DNA of 36,830 bases from Bordetella petrii. Its GTDB lineage: Bacteria; Pseudomonadota; Gammaproteobacteria; Burkholderiales; Burkholderiaceae_B. The notes beneath the pieces are model-generated. The model had not been told where the DNA came from. It saw nothing but the letters and a program-made list of their open reading frames with translations, and made no database searches. Both the position numbers and the translations under genes were made by a program. Below are positions 1-8,314 of the stretch, piece after piece. Position 1 is the first letter of the stretch; each line of letters opens with the position of its first letter. The stretch is from the NCBI RefSeq assembly GCF_020991325.1, contig NZ_JAJMLX010000011.1:1-36830 (forward strand), written 5' to 3'.

Positions 1-2112
1 CGCCGAGGCCGCGCTGCCGCCGCCGCCGCCGATCGATTGCCCCAGCAGGCCGATGGCCGCGTCGCCCTGGGTAGCCACCACGCCGGTATTGGTCAGGGTG
101 ACCGTGCCGCCGCCGTTGTTCTGCGAGTCGAACACCGATCCGCCGATGGCAAACAGGCCGGTGGCCGATCCCGCCGCGCCGCCGCCACCTCCGATCGACT
201 GGCCCGCCATGCCTGTCGACGCGTAGCCATTGGTAGTGACCGTGCCCGCGTTGTCGATCGACACCGTACCCCCGCTTCCGCCGGCGCCGCCGTCGCCGCC
301 CAGTGCCAGGATCAGCCCCTTGCCGACGCCTCCGGTGCCGCCGCTGCCGCCGATCGACTGTGCCAGCAGGCCATAGGCATGCAGGCCGTTCGTGCTGATG
401 GTGCCCGAGGTGGAAATCGTCGAATTCGTGCCGGACCCGCCGTTGCCGCCATTGCCGCCCGCGCCGGCCAGGCCGTCGGTGAAGTCGGTGCCGATTCCAC
501 CGCCGCCGCCGATGGATTGCGTCACGATGCCGGCGGCATAGTCGCCCGTTGTCGTGATGGACGAATAAGTCAGCGTCGTGGCGAACGCCGTGCCCGCGTC
601 CTGGCCGGTGCCGCCCTGCGCGGTGCCCGGGCCGCCGAATCCGCCCACGCTTTGTGCCAGCAGGCCGTAGCCGTACGATCCATTGGTCGTCACCGAGGAA
701 GCCTGTGTCGATGGGCTACCAGAATAATCCAGCGCGATCGACACATTGCCGGCCTTCCCGCCATTGCCGCCATCGGTGCTGTCGTCGGAGTTGTCGCCGG
801 CGCCGCCGTCGGCCCCGCGTGAAAACGCGATCACGCCGGCGACGTTGTCGCCGGTGGACTGGACCGATGTGTTGTTCAGCTGGATGGTGACCGAACCCGC
901 GTTGCCGCCCTGGCCGCCGCTGCCACCATGGGTCGACTGCTCGCCGCCGACCCCTCCTCTGGAAATACCGAATACCCCGGCGCTGGTTCCGCTGGGGGCT
1001 TGCGCACTGTCGACGATCACCGAGGCGTGCGCCGGGTTGGTGGCACCTTGTGCGGGCCCCACATTGATCTGTACCGACCCAGCATTGCCGCCGTTGCCGC
1101 CCGAGTCGTAGGTGTACTCGCTTTCCCCGCCCACGCCGCCGATACTGCGCGCGATGATACCAACTACGCCTTCCGAGGTCGTTTCGGTAGCGGGATTATT
1201 CCAATAGATCTGTACATTGCCCAGGTTGTTCAGGGTCACGCCACTCGCGCTCCCCCCTTCGCCGCCGACCGAGCCCGTTTCTTGGCCTTTCGCGAATTTG
1301 CCGCCCTCGCCGCCCACGCTTTCGGCCGCCACCCCCCAGGCCCTGACGCTGCCCGTCAGCCGCGCGCCGCTGGCCCCCAGGGCAACGTCAGCATTGTTGT
1401 TCAGCGTGACCGTGCCCGCCGTGCCGCCGTTGCCGCCGTAGTGATCGATGGCATGGTGATGGGCGGCGCCGCCGTTGCCGCCCGCGGCCTCGGCATAGAC
1501 ACCCAGGATGCCGGCCGAGTAGTTGCCATTGGCCCCTTGCGCCATCGTCACAGCCGCGTTGTTTGTCAGAATCGCCTGGCCGCTATTGCCCCCGGGCCCG
1601 CCATCGTCGTCGTGGTCAGGCGTATAGCCTACCCCGCCACGGCTCGCGGCGCGCACGCCTATGCCCATTTCGTTCGCGGTGCCGGTCAACGTAAGGAATA
1701 CGCTGCCGTTGTTGGTGAGCGTCGTGTCGAAACTCGCGCTCCCATTGAAATAGTCGTCGGTGCCGTCCGGCCCCTGGCTGATGACTTCGACGCCGATGGC
1801 ATCGGAACCGGGGGTCAGTTCCAGGGCCGCGTTATTGGTAACGTCGAGATTGTATGAACCGTCGCCGTCGATCAGGAGCACCGATGAATTCACGGTCTGG
1901 CCCGCGCTGTTGTCGCATACCAGGCTACCCTGCACGGTACAGTTCAGGTTCTGCTGCTGGGCATGGGCAACCGTACCCGCCGAGCACCATGCTGCCAGCA
2001 GTAATCGGCTTGCATAGTTCAGCGTCAGCTCGGCAGAACCCCGGGCAGGCGCTGGGGTATCCGTAAACAGGCGGCGATACGCACGATTCGACAACTTCGA
2101 TTGGTTCTGCAT
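1..2112 (-). CDS. Glycine-rich repeat autotransporter-like surface protein (N-terminal 704 residues; C-terminus outside window)
   Basis: An open frame runs from an ATG at 2112 to the left edge without a stop, giving 704 residues. The protein begins with a long signal sequence: a charged n-region of about 35 residues, a hydrophobic stretch LLLAAWCSAGTVAHA, and a likely cleavage after residue 51 (AHA/QQQ). The rest is low-complexity beta-helix-like sequence rich in G, N, T and S. About eleven copies of a unit centred on GLLAQSIGGGGG alternate with short VTLTNNG-type strands, spaced about 50-60 residues. This pattern is typical of the passenger domain of large autotransporters. The beta-barrel that would prove it lies outside the window, so a different secretion route is possible. 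The protein is probably exported to the outer membrane or surface. Function (adhesion, autoaggregation) is inference. An AraC regulator is divergent, 215 bp away. Confidence 0.8.
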   Translation of the reverse strand, partial: MQNQSKLSNRAYRRLFTDTPAPARGSAELTLNYASRLLLAAWCSAGTVAHAQQQNLNCTVQGSLVCDNSAGQTVNSSVLLIDGDGSYNLDVTNNAALELTPGSDAIGVEVISQGPDGTDDYFNGSASFDTTLTNNGSVFLTLTGTANEMGIGVRAASRGGVGYTPDHDDDGGPGGNSGQAILTNNAAVTMAQGANGNYSAGILGVYAEAAGGNGGAAHHHAIDHYGGNGGTAGTVTLNNNADVALGASGARLTGSVRAWGVAAESVGGEGGKFAKGQETGSVGGEGGSASGVTLNNLGNVQIYWNNPATETTSEGVVGIIARSIGGVGGESEYTYDSGGNGGNAGSVQINVGPAQGATNPAHASVIVDSAQAPSGTSAGVFGISRGGVGGEQSTHGGSGGQGGNAGSVTIQLNNTSVQSTGDNVAGVIAFSRGADGGAGDNSDDSTDGGNGGKAGNVSIALDYSGSPSTQASSVTTNGSYGYGLLAQSVGGFGGPGTAQGGTGQDAGTAFATTLTYSSITTTGDYAAGIVTQSIGGGGGIGTDFTDGLAGAGGNGGNGGSGTNSTISTSGTISTNGLHAYGLLAQSIGGSGGTGGVGKGLILALGGDGGAGGSGGTVSIDNAGTVTTNGYASTGMAGQSIGGGGGAAGSATGLFAIGGSVFDSQNNGGGTVTLTNTGVVATQGDAAIGLLGQSIGGGGGSAASA

Positions 2113-2280
2113 TGATACACCCAGAAGTGCGTTCGGCCGTGGCGCACCGGGACGGGTACAGGCCGAAATAGACATGAATGGCGGACATGCGCAGCGCGTC
2201 ATGGTCATGCCTGCACGCCGGATGGTCTATCGGTTTTGCGCCGTCGGGTATCGGAAAAACGCTTTTTTCTTTTGCGCCGC

Positions 2281-2290
2281 GGCAATTGCC
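2281..2290. promoter_or_regulatory. Palindrome in autotransporter/araC intergenic region
   Basis: GGCAATTGCC is a perfect 10-bp palindrome lying 37 bp before the AraC-type gene and about 170 bp before the autotransporter-like gene. It could be an operator in this 215-bp divergent region. Nothing else in the interval was recognised beyond a T-rich run near 2256-2270. Confidence 0.2.
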
Positions 2291-2327
2291 CGGTAATATC
2301 GAAGGCACCCCGCACATGTGAAATCAG

Positions 2328-3326
2328 ATGATCGCCGCCCTGTTTGCCCAAGTGCCATTCGAACAACATCGGATCGTGGACACCGCCGACCCCGATGAGG
2401 CGCGGCAGCAAATAGGCCAGATACTCAATTCGTACCGGCTGCAAGTCGAACACGGACGCATCCTGCACAGCCGGCTGGATCTTCTCCCTTGCGGAGACCT
2501 GTCGCTGATCAAGCTCAGGCATGGGTATGGGGCGGACATCAGCATCGACCCTGATTGCCAGTGCCTTGACGGCTATTACCTGCTGGTGCTGCCCACCCAG
2601 GGGCGGGCGGAGTTCCATTTCGACGGGCACCGCATCGAAGTTGCCCCGAACAAGGCCTTCCTCATCAGCCCCGACAGGCGGTTCCACTTCAAGGTCAGCC
2701 ACGACTACGAACAGATTCTGCTGCGCCTGGACCGCGCGGCCATCGCCAGCGCCTGGCACCGCCTGACGGCCCAGGAACAGGCGCCCGACATCTGTTTCGA
2801 TGCGGTCATTCCCTTGTATACGGCGGGCTGGCAGGCGTTGCTACCCATGCTGCAATGGGTGGTGCGGTGCTCGGGCCTGGACGCGGGCCGGAACGCCGGC
2901 CAGGCGGCCTTGCTGGCCCAGACCGAAATGCTGGTGGCCACCACCCTGCTGCTGCACCAGCCGCACAGTATGGCGGCGCAACTGTGGCCGGCGCCGCCAC
3001 CCTCTGCCCCCCAGGCCTTGCGCCGCGCGCAAGCCTATATGCTTGAGCACCTGGGCGACCGCCTGCCGGTGGCCATGGTGGCCAGCCATTGCGGCCTGTC
3101 GGTCAGGCGCCTGCAAGCCTTGTTCCAGGACGAATGCGGACAATCGCCATTGCAATGGCTGCGCATGCAGCGCCTGCAAGCGGCCCGGCAGGCCTTGTCG
3201 CAGCCCCGCAATGCGCGGCGCGTCAGTGACATCGCAAGCGGCCTGGGGTTCGCCCACCTGGGCGAGTTTTCACGGGCTTACCGCCAGGCATTCGGCGAAA
3301 CGCCGCAACAAACGCGCGGCAAGTAA
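2328..3326 (+). CDS. AraC-family transcriptional regulator
   Basis: The product is 332 residues. The C-terminal third (about 230-330) is an AraC/XylS double helix-turn-helix: first helix region AMVASHCGLSVRRLQALFQD, then ISDIASGLGF-type sequence (VSDIASGLGFAHLGEFSRAY) and the usual FGETPQQ ending. The N-terminal two thirds resembles the AraC-binding-like cupin sensor of the larger regulators in this family (HFDGHRIEVAPNKAFLISP fits the core strands). It probably binds DNA as an activator in response to an unknown ligand. It is divergent from the repeat-rich surface protein gene, which makes that gene a plausible target, by inference only. No clear Shine-Dalgarno precedes the chosen ATG, so the true start could lie slightly downstream. 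Confidence 0.85.
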   Translation: MIAALFAQVPFEQHRIVDTADPDEARQQIGQILNSYRLQVEHGRILHSRLDLLPCGDLSLIKLRHGYGADISIDPDCQCLDGYYLLVLPTQGRAEFHFDGHRIEVAPNKAFLISPDRRFHFKVSHDYEQILLRLDRAAIASAWHRLTAQEQAPDICFDAVIPLYTAGWQALLPMLQWVVRCSGLDAGRNAGQAALLAQTEMLVATTLLLHQPHSMAAQLWPAPPPSAPQALRRAQAYMLEHLGDRLPVAMVASHCGLSVRRLQALFQDECGQSPLQWLRMQRLQAARQALSQPRNARRVSDIASGLGFAHLGEFSRAYRQAFGETPQQTRGK

Positions 3327-3344
3327 CGAGGCCTGCCGCCCGCA

Positions 3345-4316
3345 TCAATCTACGCGCGCGCCCGAGATCTGCACCAGCTTGCCCCACTTGCCGATTTCCT
3401 GGTCAACAATCTGCTTGAACTCGGCCGGCGTATTGCTGATGGGCGTGGATCCCTGTTCCGCCAGGGTCTTGCGCACGGCGGGATCCGTGGCCACCTTGTG
3501 GATGGCGGCGGCCAGCTTGTCCACGACCGCCGGCGGGGTGTTCGACGGCACGAACACGCCATTCCAAAGCGTCACTTCGAAACCGGGCAATACCTCGTTG
3601 ATGGCTGGCACGTCGGGCAGCCTGGACGAGCGCTGCGCCGTGGTCACCCCCAGCCCGCGGAGCTTGCCGCTTTCCAGAAAAGGCAAGACTTCCACCAAGG
3701 GGGAAAACACCGCCTGGATCTGGCCGCCGATCAGATCCGTATTGGCGGGCGCGCCCCCTTTATATGCCACATGAACCATATCGCCCTGCGCCATGCTGCT
3801 GAACAGCGCGCCTGACAGATGCGACGCCGAACCGCTGCCGGCGGAACCGTAGTTCACTTTGCCCTTGTTCTTCTGTACGTAGGCGACGAACTCTTGCAAT
3901 GTCTTGGCAGGCTGGCTGCTGTTGACGGTAAGCACGTTCGGGATCTGGGCAAACTGCGAGACCGGTACCAGGTCCTTGCGCAGGTCGAACCCCATGTTCT
4001 TGTACAGCGAGACATTGGTGGCCATGGTGCTGGTGGCGAACAGGATCGTGTAGCCATCCGGTGTTGCCTTGGACACGTAGGCCGATCCTATGTTGCCGCC
4101 GGCGCCGGCACGGTTTTCGACGACGACCTGCTGCCCGAGCTCGGTGGCAAGCTTTGCCGCCAGCAGGCGCGCGCTGGCGTCGGTGCTGCCGCCCGGGGCA
4201 AACGGCACGACCATGGATATTTCCTTCCCGGCCGGCCAGTCCTGCGCCTGTGCGGAACCACCTACAGCCATCAGGCAAGCCGCCAGGGAAATGGAAAAAC
4301 GGCAATGTTGAATCAC
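3345..4316 (-). CDS. Bug-family tripartite tricarboxylate transporter receptor (solute-binding protein)
   Basis: The product is 323 residues with a signal peptide ending AQA/QDW after residue 24. It has Bug-family landmarks: ISMVVPFAPGGSTDASAR near the mature N-terminus (first ligand-binding loop), VVVENRAGAGGNIG, SKATPDGYTILFAT, and the YKGGAPANTDLIGGQ motif. These are periplasmic binding proteins for carboxylates that work with TctAB-type membrane subunits or act as sensors. No TctA/TctB genes lie in the window, as is common for Bug receptors in this family of bacteria. The gene follows the aconitase X pair on the same strand after a 173-bp gap containing a strong hairpin, so it probably delivers the substrate or a related acid for that enzyme. 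The ligand cannot be read from sequence. Confidence 0.9.
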   Translation of the reverse strand: MIQHCRFSISLAACLMAVGGSAQAQDWPAGKEISMVVPFAPGGSTDASARLLAAKLATELGQQVVVENRAGAGGNIGSAYVSKATPDGYTILFATSTMATNVSLYKNMGFDLRKDLVPVSQFAQIPNVLTVNSSQPAKTLQEFVAYVQKNKGKVNYGSAGSGSASHLSGALFSSMAQGDMVHVAYKGGAPANTDLIGGQIQAVFSPLVEVLPFLESGKLRGLGVTTAQRSSRLPDVPAINEVLPGFEVTLWNGVFVPSNTPPAVVDKLAAAIHKVATDPAVRKTLAEQGSTPISNTPAEFKQIVDQEIGKWGKLVQISGARVD

Positions 4317-4446
4317 GTCTGTCTCCTGGAAATTTGAAGAGTTGTTGGGTTTTCATCCAGGGACCGGCCAGCATTTGTCCACAGGCCGCCCGGCCCCTTG
4401 TCCTGCCAAGGAGTACTGCCAAGAAAATCGGGAACCGCTCCGGTTG

Positions 4447-4468
4447 CGGGCCCCCTCCCCGGGGCCCG
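4447..4468 (-). other. Strong hairpin between aconitase X and Bug receptor genes
   Basis: CGGGCCCC and GGGGCCCG form a perfect 8-bp GC stem around a CTCCCC loop. It lies 22 bp past the small-subunit stop and 130 bp before the Bug receptor start. No T-run follows on the minus strand, so it fits an mRNA-stabilising or partial-termination hairpin better than a full intrinsic terminator. Confidence 0.5.
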
Positions 4469-4489
4469 GACGGCACGTAGCCTGGCGGT

Positions 4490-4924
4490 TTAAGGTTGGA
4501 CGGTGCGCGTCACGCTGACGGTGCCCGCATCGGCATCCAGCTCGATCAAGTCGCCGTCTACGATCGCGACAGTGGGATCCTTGTCCAGCGAGGCAACCAC
4601 CGGGATGTTTCCGATGATGGCGCCTATGGTGGTGATGGCTTCGGGAACGGCCTGGACGAATGCCACGGGCGCCGTACCTCGCGACACCATGTCGTAAATC
4701 TTGTATGAACCGCCTGTCGAACCCTTGCCGGTCGAGAACACCAGTACCTTGCCGGCGATGTTGCGCCCTTGCAGCTCATGCCCGGGTTCAGTGACAACGC
4801 CGGTCATGTTGTCCACGCCGCCGTTGAAACTGATGGCCTCTTTCGTGACGATGGCCACGCCGCTGGCCTTTCCTGTGACGATCTTGCGGCCTTTCAGGGT
4901 GAATGTGCTTGTCGTCATGGTCAT
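4490..4924 (-). CDS. Aconitase X swivel-domain (small) subunit, DUF126
   Basis: The product is 144 residues (start MTMTTS). It matches the stand-alone swivel domain of type II aconitase X: an early GRKIVTGKASGVAIVTKEAISFNGGVD segment, then the conserved glycine/serine loop KGSTGGSYKIYDM, and an ending IVDGDLIELDADAGTVSV. In the family the serine-rich loop helps form the active site together with the large subunit. The start codon overlaps the large-subunit stop as ATGA (4921-4924), showing translational coupling; a second in-frame ATG at 4918 is an alternative. The upstream extension of this frame overlaps the large subunit and is not coding. Known two-subunit members dehydrate cis-3-hydroxy-L-proline; related proteins act on mevalonate 5-phosphate. 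The substrate here is unknown. Confidence 0.9.
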   Translation of the reverse strand: MTMTTSTFTLKGRKIVTGKASGVAIVTKEAISFNGGVDNMTGVVTEPGHELQGRNIAGKVLVFSTGKGSTGGSYKIYDMVSRGTAPVAFVQAVPEAITTIGAIIGNIPVVASLDKDPTVAIVDGDLIELDADAGTVSVTRTVQP

Positions 4925-6162
4925 CTCCAGACCCCGTCCACGGCGGCCTGCATGACGCGCCCCAGATTGCCGTAGTGCGTGGGCAGCCCGAACTGCCCCG
5001 GCGCATAAAAAGCCATCTTGGCCGAATTGGTGGTCAGGGTGCGGTAGCCCTTGTTGGGTGCGATGACCCGGCTGCGTGCCAAGAACGGACAGGTTTCCCG
5101 CACCACGATGCCTCCGGCTTCTTCGATGGCCTTGATATAACCCATGCGCTCGGCCATGGCGTACATCGAGCCAGCCGTGGTCACCCACAGCGCCACGCCG
5201 TCGTGCACTTTCCTGCCCTGCAGCGCCTCGGCCACCTCGCGTATTTCTTGCACCGAGGCATTCGGGCATCCAACCAGGATCCAATCCACGTGGTCTGATT
5301 GTTCTTTGTTCAGGAACGCCTCGGTTTTCTGTTTCTCGGCCAGGTCGAACACCAGTACTTTTTCGGGCTGCTGGCCGCCGAAAGCATCTTCCAGAGTGGG
5401 CGCTTCTGGCGTGACACCGACGGCGTGGAACATGCTGACCGCGCCCGAAGAGGCCAGCGCGGCGCTGAGCGCCTTCAGCTCCTCCAGGGTGGGGGTGGAG
5501 GGAACGCCGGTGAACACAGGGGTGTCCTGTCCGGCGATTTTCCCCGCGAAACAACCCAACGTGCCGTAGTCCGTCATGTCATTGAGCGGCGTTTCAACCT
5601 TGATCAGGAATTTTCCGTAGCGGTTTTCCTTCAAGTGAAAGCCATATTCGGGCGTGCGTCCCGTCAGCGCCGACGCCAGGCCGCTGGGCCCTCCTTCGCG
5701 GTTGGTACGGGCGCCACAGACGGAATTCGCGTACACCACCGCCGACGACTCGCCCCAGGCCAGATGCTCGCCGAAGCGGGGGCTGTTACCCACCAGGTAG
5801 GGAATACAGGTATTGCAGGTGTTGGCGCCCATGCCGGCGTAGGCATCCGTCAGGCGGGTTTGCAGCACGCTGTCCGATTCGGGGATGCCTATCTCTCGCC
5901 ATTGTGTGGGATCCACCGCGGTGGGATTGGTGGTTACCCGTGTCACGAAGGTGCCGCCTTGCGCACGGATATCTTCCACGAACCGCGTGCCTGCCTCTTC
6001 GGCCACCAGTACGGACGAGCCGGCCATATGCACGTTGTTGACCGGCACCAGCCGCCTGGCGCCGAATCCTTCACCCAGCGCCACCAGGATTTCCATGGCT
6101 TTCTTGACCGCGAGGCCTTTGTCCCCGCTCAGCATCCGCGTTTCTTCGTCCGTCAACAACAT
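4921..6162 (-). CDS. Aconitase X catalytic (large) subunit, DUF521
   Basis: The product is 413 residues from the ATG at 6162, chosen because GGAG lies nine bases upstream and family members begin at LTDEETRMLSGDKG; an ATG 36 bases upstream lacks such a site. Aconitase X hallmarks include GANTCNTCIPYLVGN, GESSAVVYANSVCGARTNREGG, DYGTLGCFAGKIAG, the VGCPNAS segment and ETCPFLA. The scattered conserved cysteines are iron-sulfur ligand candidates. The enzyme is expected to be a cytoplasmic dehydratase acting with the coupled small subunit. The following Bug receptor and divergent LysR gene suggest an inducible carboxylate or hydroxy-amino-acid breakdown unit. No proline-catabolism genes (racemase, imino-acid reductase) are adjacent, so the cis-3-hydroxyproline assignment should not be assumed. 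Confidence 0.92.
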   Translation of the reverse strand: MLLTDEETRMLSGDKGLAVKKAMEILVALGEGFGARRLVPVNNVHMAGSSVLVAEEAGTRFVEDIRAQGGTFVTRVTTNPTAVDPTQWREIGIPESDSVLQTRLTDAYAGMGANTCNTCIPYLVGNSPRFGEHLAWGESSAVVYANSVCGARTNREGGPSGLASALTGRTPEYGFHLKENRYGKFLIKVETPLNDMTDYGTLGCFAGKIAGQDTPVFTGVPSTPTLEELKALSAALASSGAVSMFHAVGVTPEAPTLEDAFGGQQPEKVLVFDLAEKQKTEAFLNKEQSDHVDWILVGCPNASVQEIREVAEALQGRKVHDGVALWVTTAGSMYAMAERMGYIKAIEEAGGIVVRETCPFLARSRVIAPNKGYRTLTTNSAKMAFYAPGQFGLPTHYGNLGRVMQAAVDGVWR

Positions 6163-6319
6163 GAAGCAAGTCTCCGTCAGCACAGTGAGCCATTGCACCG
6201 ATCGCGCAGCAGCTGCAGTCAGGAGAATTGTGGGATCCGGATTAATATAAAAAAAGCGATAAATTGGAATCCATATATATCTCTTTTCAGTATGCTTTCC
6301 AGGCCACCGAGATTACGCC

Positions 6320-7222
6320 ATGGTCACGTTCAAACAGTTGGAAGCCGTCTTCTGGGTAGTGCAGCTGGGCGGCTTCGCCCAGGCCGCGAACCGGCTGCAT
6401 ACGTCTCAATCGGCGGTATCGAAGCGTGTGCATGAACTCGAGGCGTTGTTCGACACGCCCTTGTTCGACCGTTCGATGCGCTCGGCCCGGTTGACGGAAA
6501 AGGGCGAAGAAATGTTCTTGCTGGCAAGGCGCCTGCTGGAACAGCGGGACGCGGGCGTCGAGCAGTTCCAAAGCCCGGAAGTGCTGGAGCGGCATGTGCG
6601 AATCGGCGTAACGGAACTTACCGCAATGACCTGGCTGCCCCGCCTGGTCAGCACAATCCAGGCCGGCTACCCCAGGGTCGTCATCGAGCCTCACGTGGAT
6701 GCCAGCGCCATCCTGCGCGACAAGCTGCTGGCCGATGAAGTGGACCTGGTCATTGCCCCCGACATGTTCAATGACCAGCGCTTCGTGTCCAAACCCCTGG
6801 GCACTGTCGAGCATGCCTGGATGTGCAAACCTGGCCTGCTGGGGCGTCGCAATCGGCTGCGGATGCGCGAACTGGCCGAATACCGCCTGCTGACGCAGGA
6901 CAACCGCTCGGGGCCTGGCCAGTTGTACAGCCGGTGGCTGCGCTCGATCGGCGTGGAAACCCCTAATACCTTGATGAGCAGCAGCCTCATCGCGCTGATA
7001 GGCCTGACCGTGTCAGGCATGGGCGTCAGCTACCTGCCCAGGAAATGTCTGGCCCCGATGGTGAAATCAGGGGCATTACAAACCCTGGTGGTCAGCCCCG
7101 CGCTGCCGCTGGCACCCTACGCCGCCATTTGCAAGGCAGACCGTCCCAGCAACCTGGTGTCCTCCATCATCAGGCTGGCTCAGGACGCATGCGATTTCGG
7201 CCAGACTTTCCAGCTGGGTTAG
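6320..7222 (+). CDS. LysR-family regulator, divergent from aconitase X operon
   Basis: The product is 300 residues, the usual LysR length. The winged helix-turn-helix is at the N-terminus (KQLEAVFWVVQLGGFAQAAN, then LHTSQSAVSKRVHELEALFD, and LFDRSMRSARLTEKGEEML-like sequence). The remainder is a periplasmic-binding-protein-like effector domain. It is divergent from the aconitase X-Bug operon with 157 bp between starts, the classic arrangement for a LysR regulator controlling its neighbour. That AT-rich gap holds GGATTAAT and ATTGGAATCC as imperfect dyad arms (about 6238-6272), a possible binding site. The effector is probably the substrate or product of the aconitase X pathway (inference). 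Confidence 0.9.
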   Translation: MVTFKQLEAVFWVVQLGGFAQAANRLHTSQSAVSKRVHELEALFDTPLFDRSMRSARLTEKGEEMFLLARRLLEQRDAGVEQFQSPEVLERHVRIGVTELTAMTWLPRLVSTIQAGYPRVVIEPHVDASAILRDKLLADEVDLVIAPDMFNDQRFVSKPLGTVEHAWMCKPGLLGRRNRLRMRELAEYRLLTQDNRSGPGQLYSRWLRSIGVETPNTLMSSSLIALIGLTVSGMGVSYLPRKCLAPMVKSGALQTLVVSPALPLAPYAAICKADRPSNLVSSIIRLAQDACDFGQTFQLG

Positions 7223-7230
7223 CCAGCCAA

Positions 7231-8172
7231 CTATGCCGCCTGGGGGCTGGTTCGCCCGCCGCGGATCTTGCCTGGCCGATGCGTACGCAGCCAGGCCACC
7301 GCGGCATCCACCAGGGGATGATGCCGATTGATATTCCATGCTGCCGCGGCCACCACCACAATGACACGCTCGTACAGGGGCCGTATGACCACGTTATCGG
7401 GCGCCAGTTTGCGCGTGGATGCCGGCACCAACGCAACCCCCTGCCCGCAACTGACATAAGCGATCTGGGACGTGACCGAACGCACCTCGTGCAGCACGCG
7501 GGGGGCGAATCCATGGGTTCTGCAAACATTGGCAAGCATGTCGAAATACACCGGGCTGACCTGCCTGGACGACATGACCAACTGCTCCGCCGCCAGGGAT
7601 TTCAATCGCACCCGAGGCTGCGCGGCCAGGGGATGTTCCTTCGGCAAGGCGACCGCCAGGCGGTCTTCCGCCATGGGAATCGTCTGGATGCCATGGCCGA
7701 CTTCGCCATCCAGCCGCACGAACGCCAGGTCCAGTTCGCCGGCCTGCAGCCCGGGAATGGCCTCGACGCTGTCGATTTCCCGCACGAATACCGTCACTTG
7801 CGGATAGGCCTGCCGCAGATGAGTCAGCAGCGGAGGCACCGTATCCAGCATGGCGGACGTAATCGCCCCCACGTGCAGTACCCCGGTGTGGCCGGCCGCC
7901 ACCTCGCGCACCACGCGTTCAAGATGTTCTACCTGCACGGCGAACTGGCGCACAGCCGGCAATATTGCGGCCCCCGCCGGGCTGAGCTTCGTGCCGCGCC
8001 GGGAACGTTCGAACAGCCTTAGCCCCAGCGCGTTCTCCAGCACCTTGATCTGCTCGGTAAGCGGCGGCTGCGACATGGCCAGCCGCGTGGCGGCACGGCC
8101 GAAATGCTGCTCTTCGGCCACGGCCAGGAACATCCATAGCTGCCGGACCAGCCTGAAATCGATATTGCTCAT
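7231..8172 (-). CDS. LysR-family regulator, divergent from RraA-family genes
   Basis: The product is 313 residues from the ATG at 8172. The frame stays open upstream, but LysR proteins start near DFRLVRQLWMFLAVAEEQHF, and GGGGAC precedes this ATG. The N-terminal helix-turn-helix reads FGRAATRLAMSQPPLTEQI, followed by LGLRLFERSRRGTKLSPAG. The sensor domain contains VGAITSAMLDTVPPLL and GQGVALVPAS, which places it among CbbR/CatR-like aromatic or carboxylate regulators. It ends tail-to-tail with the preceding LysR gene (8 bp apart) and is divergent from the two RraA-family genes, its likely targets. A LysR-type dyad lies in the shared promoter region. Confidence 0.9.
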   Translation of the reverse strand: MSNIDFRLVRQLWMFLAVAEEQHFGRAATRLAMSQPPLTEQIKVLENALGLRLFERSRRGTKLSPAGAAILPAVRQFAVQVEHLERVVREVAAGHTGVLHVGAITSAMLDTVPPLLTHLRQAYPQVTVFVREIDSVEAIPGLQAGELDLAFVRLDGEVGHGIQTIPMAEDRLAVALPKEHPLAAQPRVRLKSLAAEQLVMSSRQVSPVYFDMLANVCRTHGFAPRVLHEVRSVTSQIAYVSCGQGVALVPASTRKLAPDNVVIRPLYERVIVVVAAAAWNINRHHPLVDAAVAWLRTHRPGKIRGGRTSPQAA

Positions 8173-8254
8173 TTTGCGTCCCCGCCGGCTGCTGGCAGCG
8201 CCAATCCGCCATGCCGGTTTTATTCCAAAATTCGTATCACAGCCATAGATGAAT

Positions 8255-8275
8255 AGTATTTTACATATCAATACT
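8255..8275. promoter_or_regulatory. LysR-type operator candidate
   Basis: AGTATT, nine bases, then AATACT form a perfect 6-bp dyad containing the T-N11-A signature of LysR boxes. It lies in the 142-bp region between the LysR gene (minus) and the first RraA-family gene (plus), 39 bp before the latter's start. Confidence 0.45.
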
Positions 8276-8314
8276 CGCAGGCAATGATTTCCGTGCTTTC
8301 ACGGAGATCTGCAC

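Noticed and set aside
1-1660. Regularly spaced GC-rich repeats as a possible CRISPR or tandem-repeat locus
   Set aside because: The periodicity is in the protein (QSIGGGGG units), copies differ at the DNA level, and no constant repeat with unique spacers is present.
37-1857. Long plus-strand open frames (261 and 309 codons) opposite the repeat-rich gene
   Set aside because: They are antisense shadows of GC-rich glycine repeats, with biased alanine/arginine composition and no family motifs; the minus strand shows a signal peptide and regular repeats.
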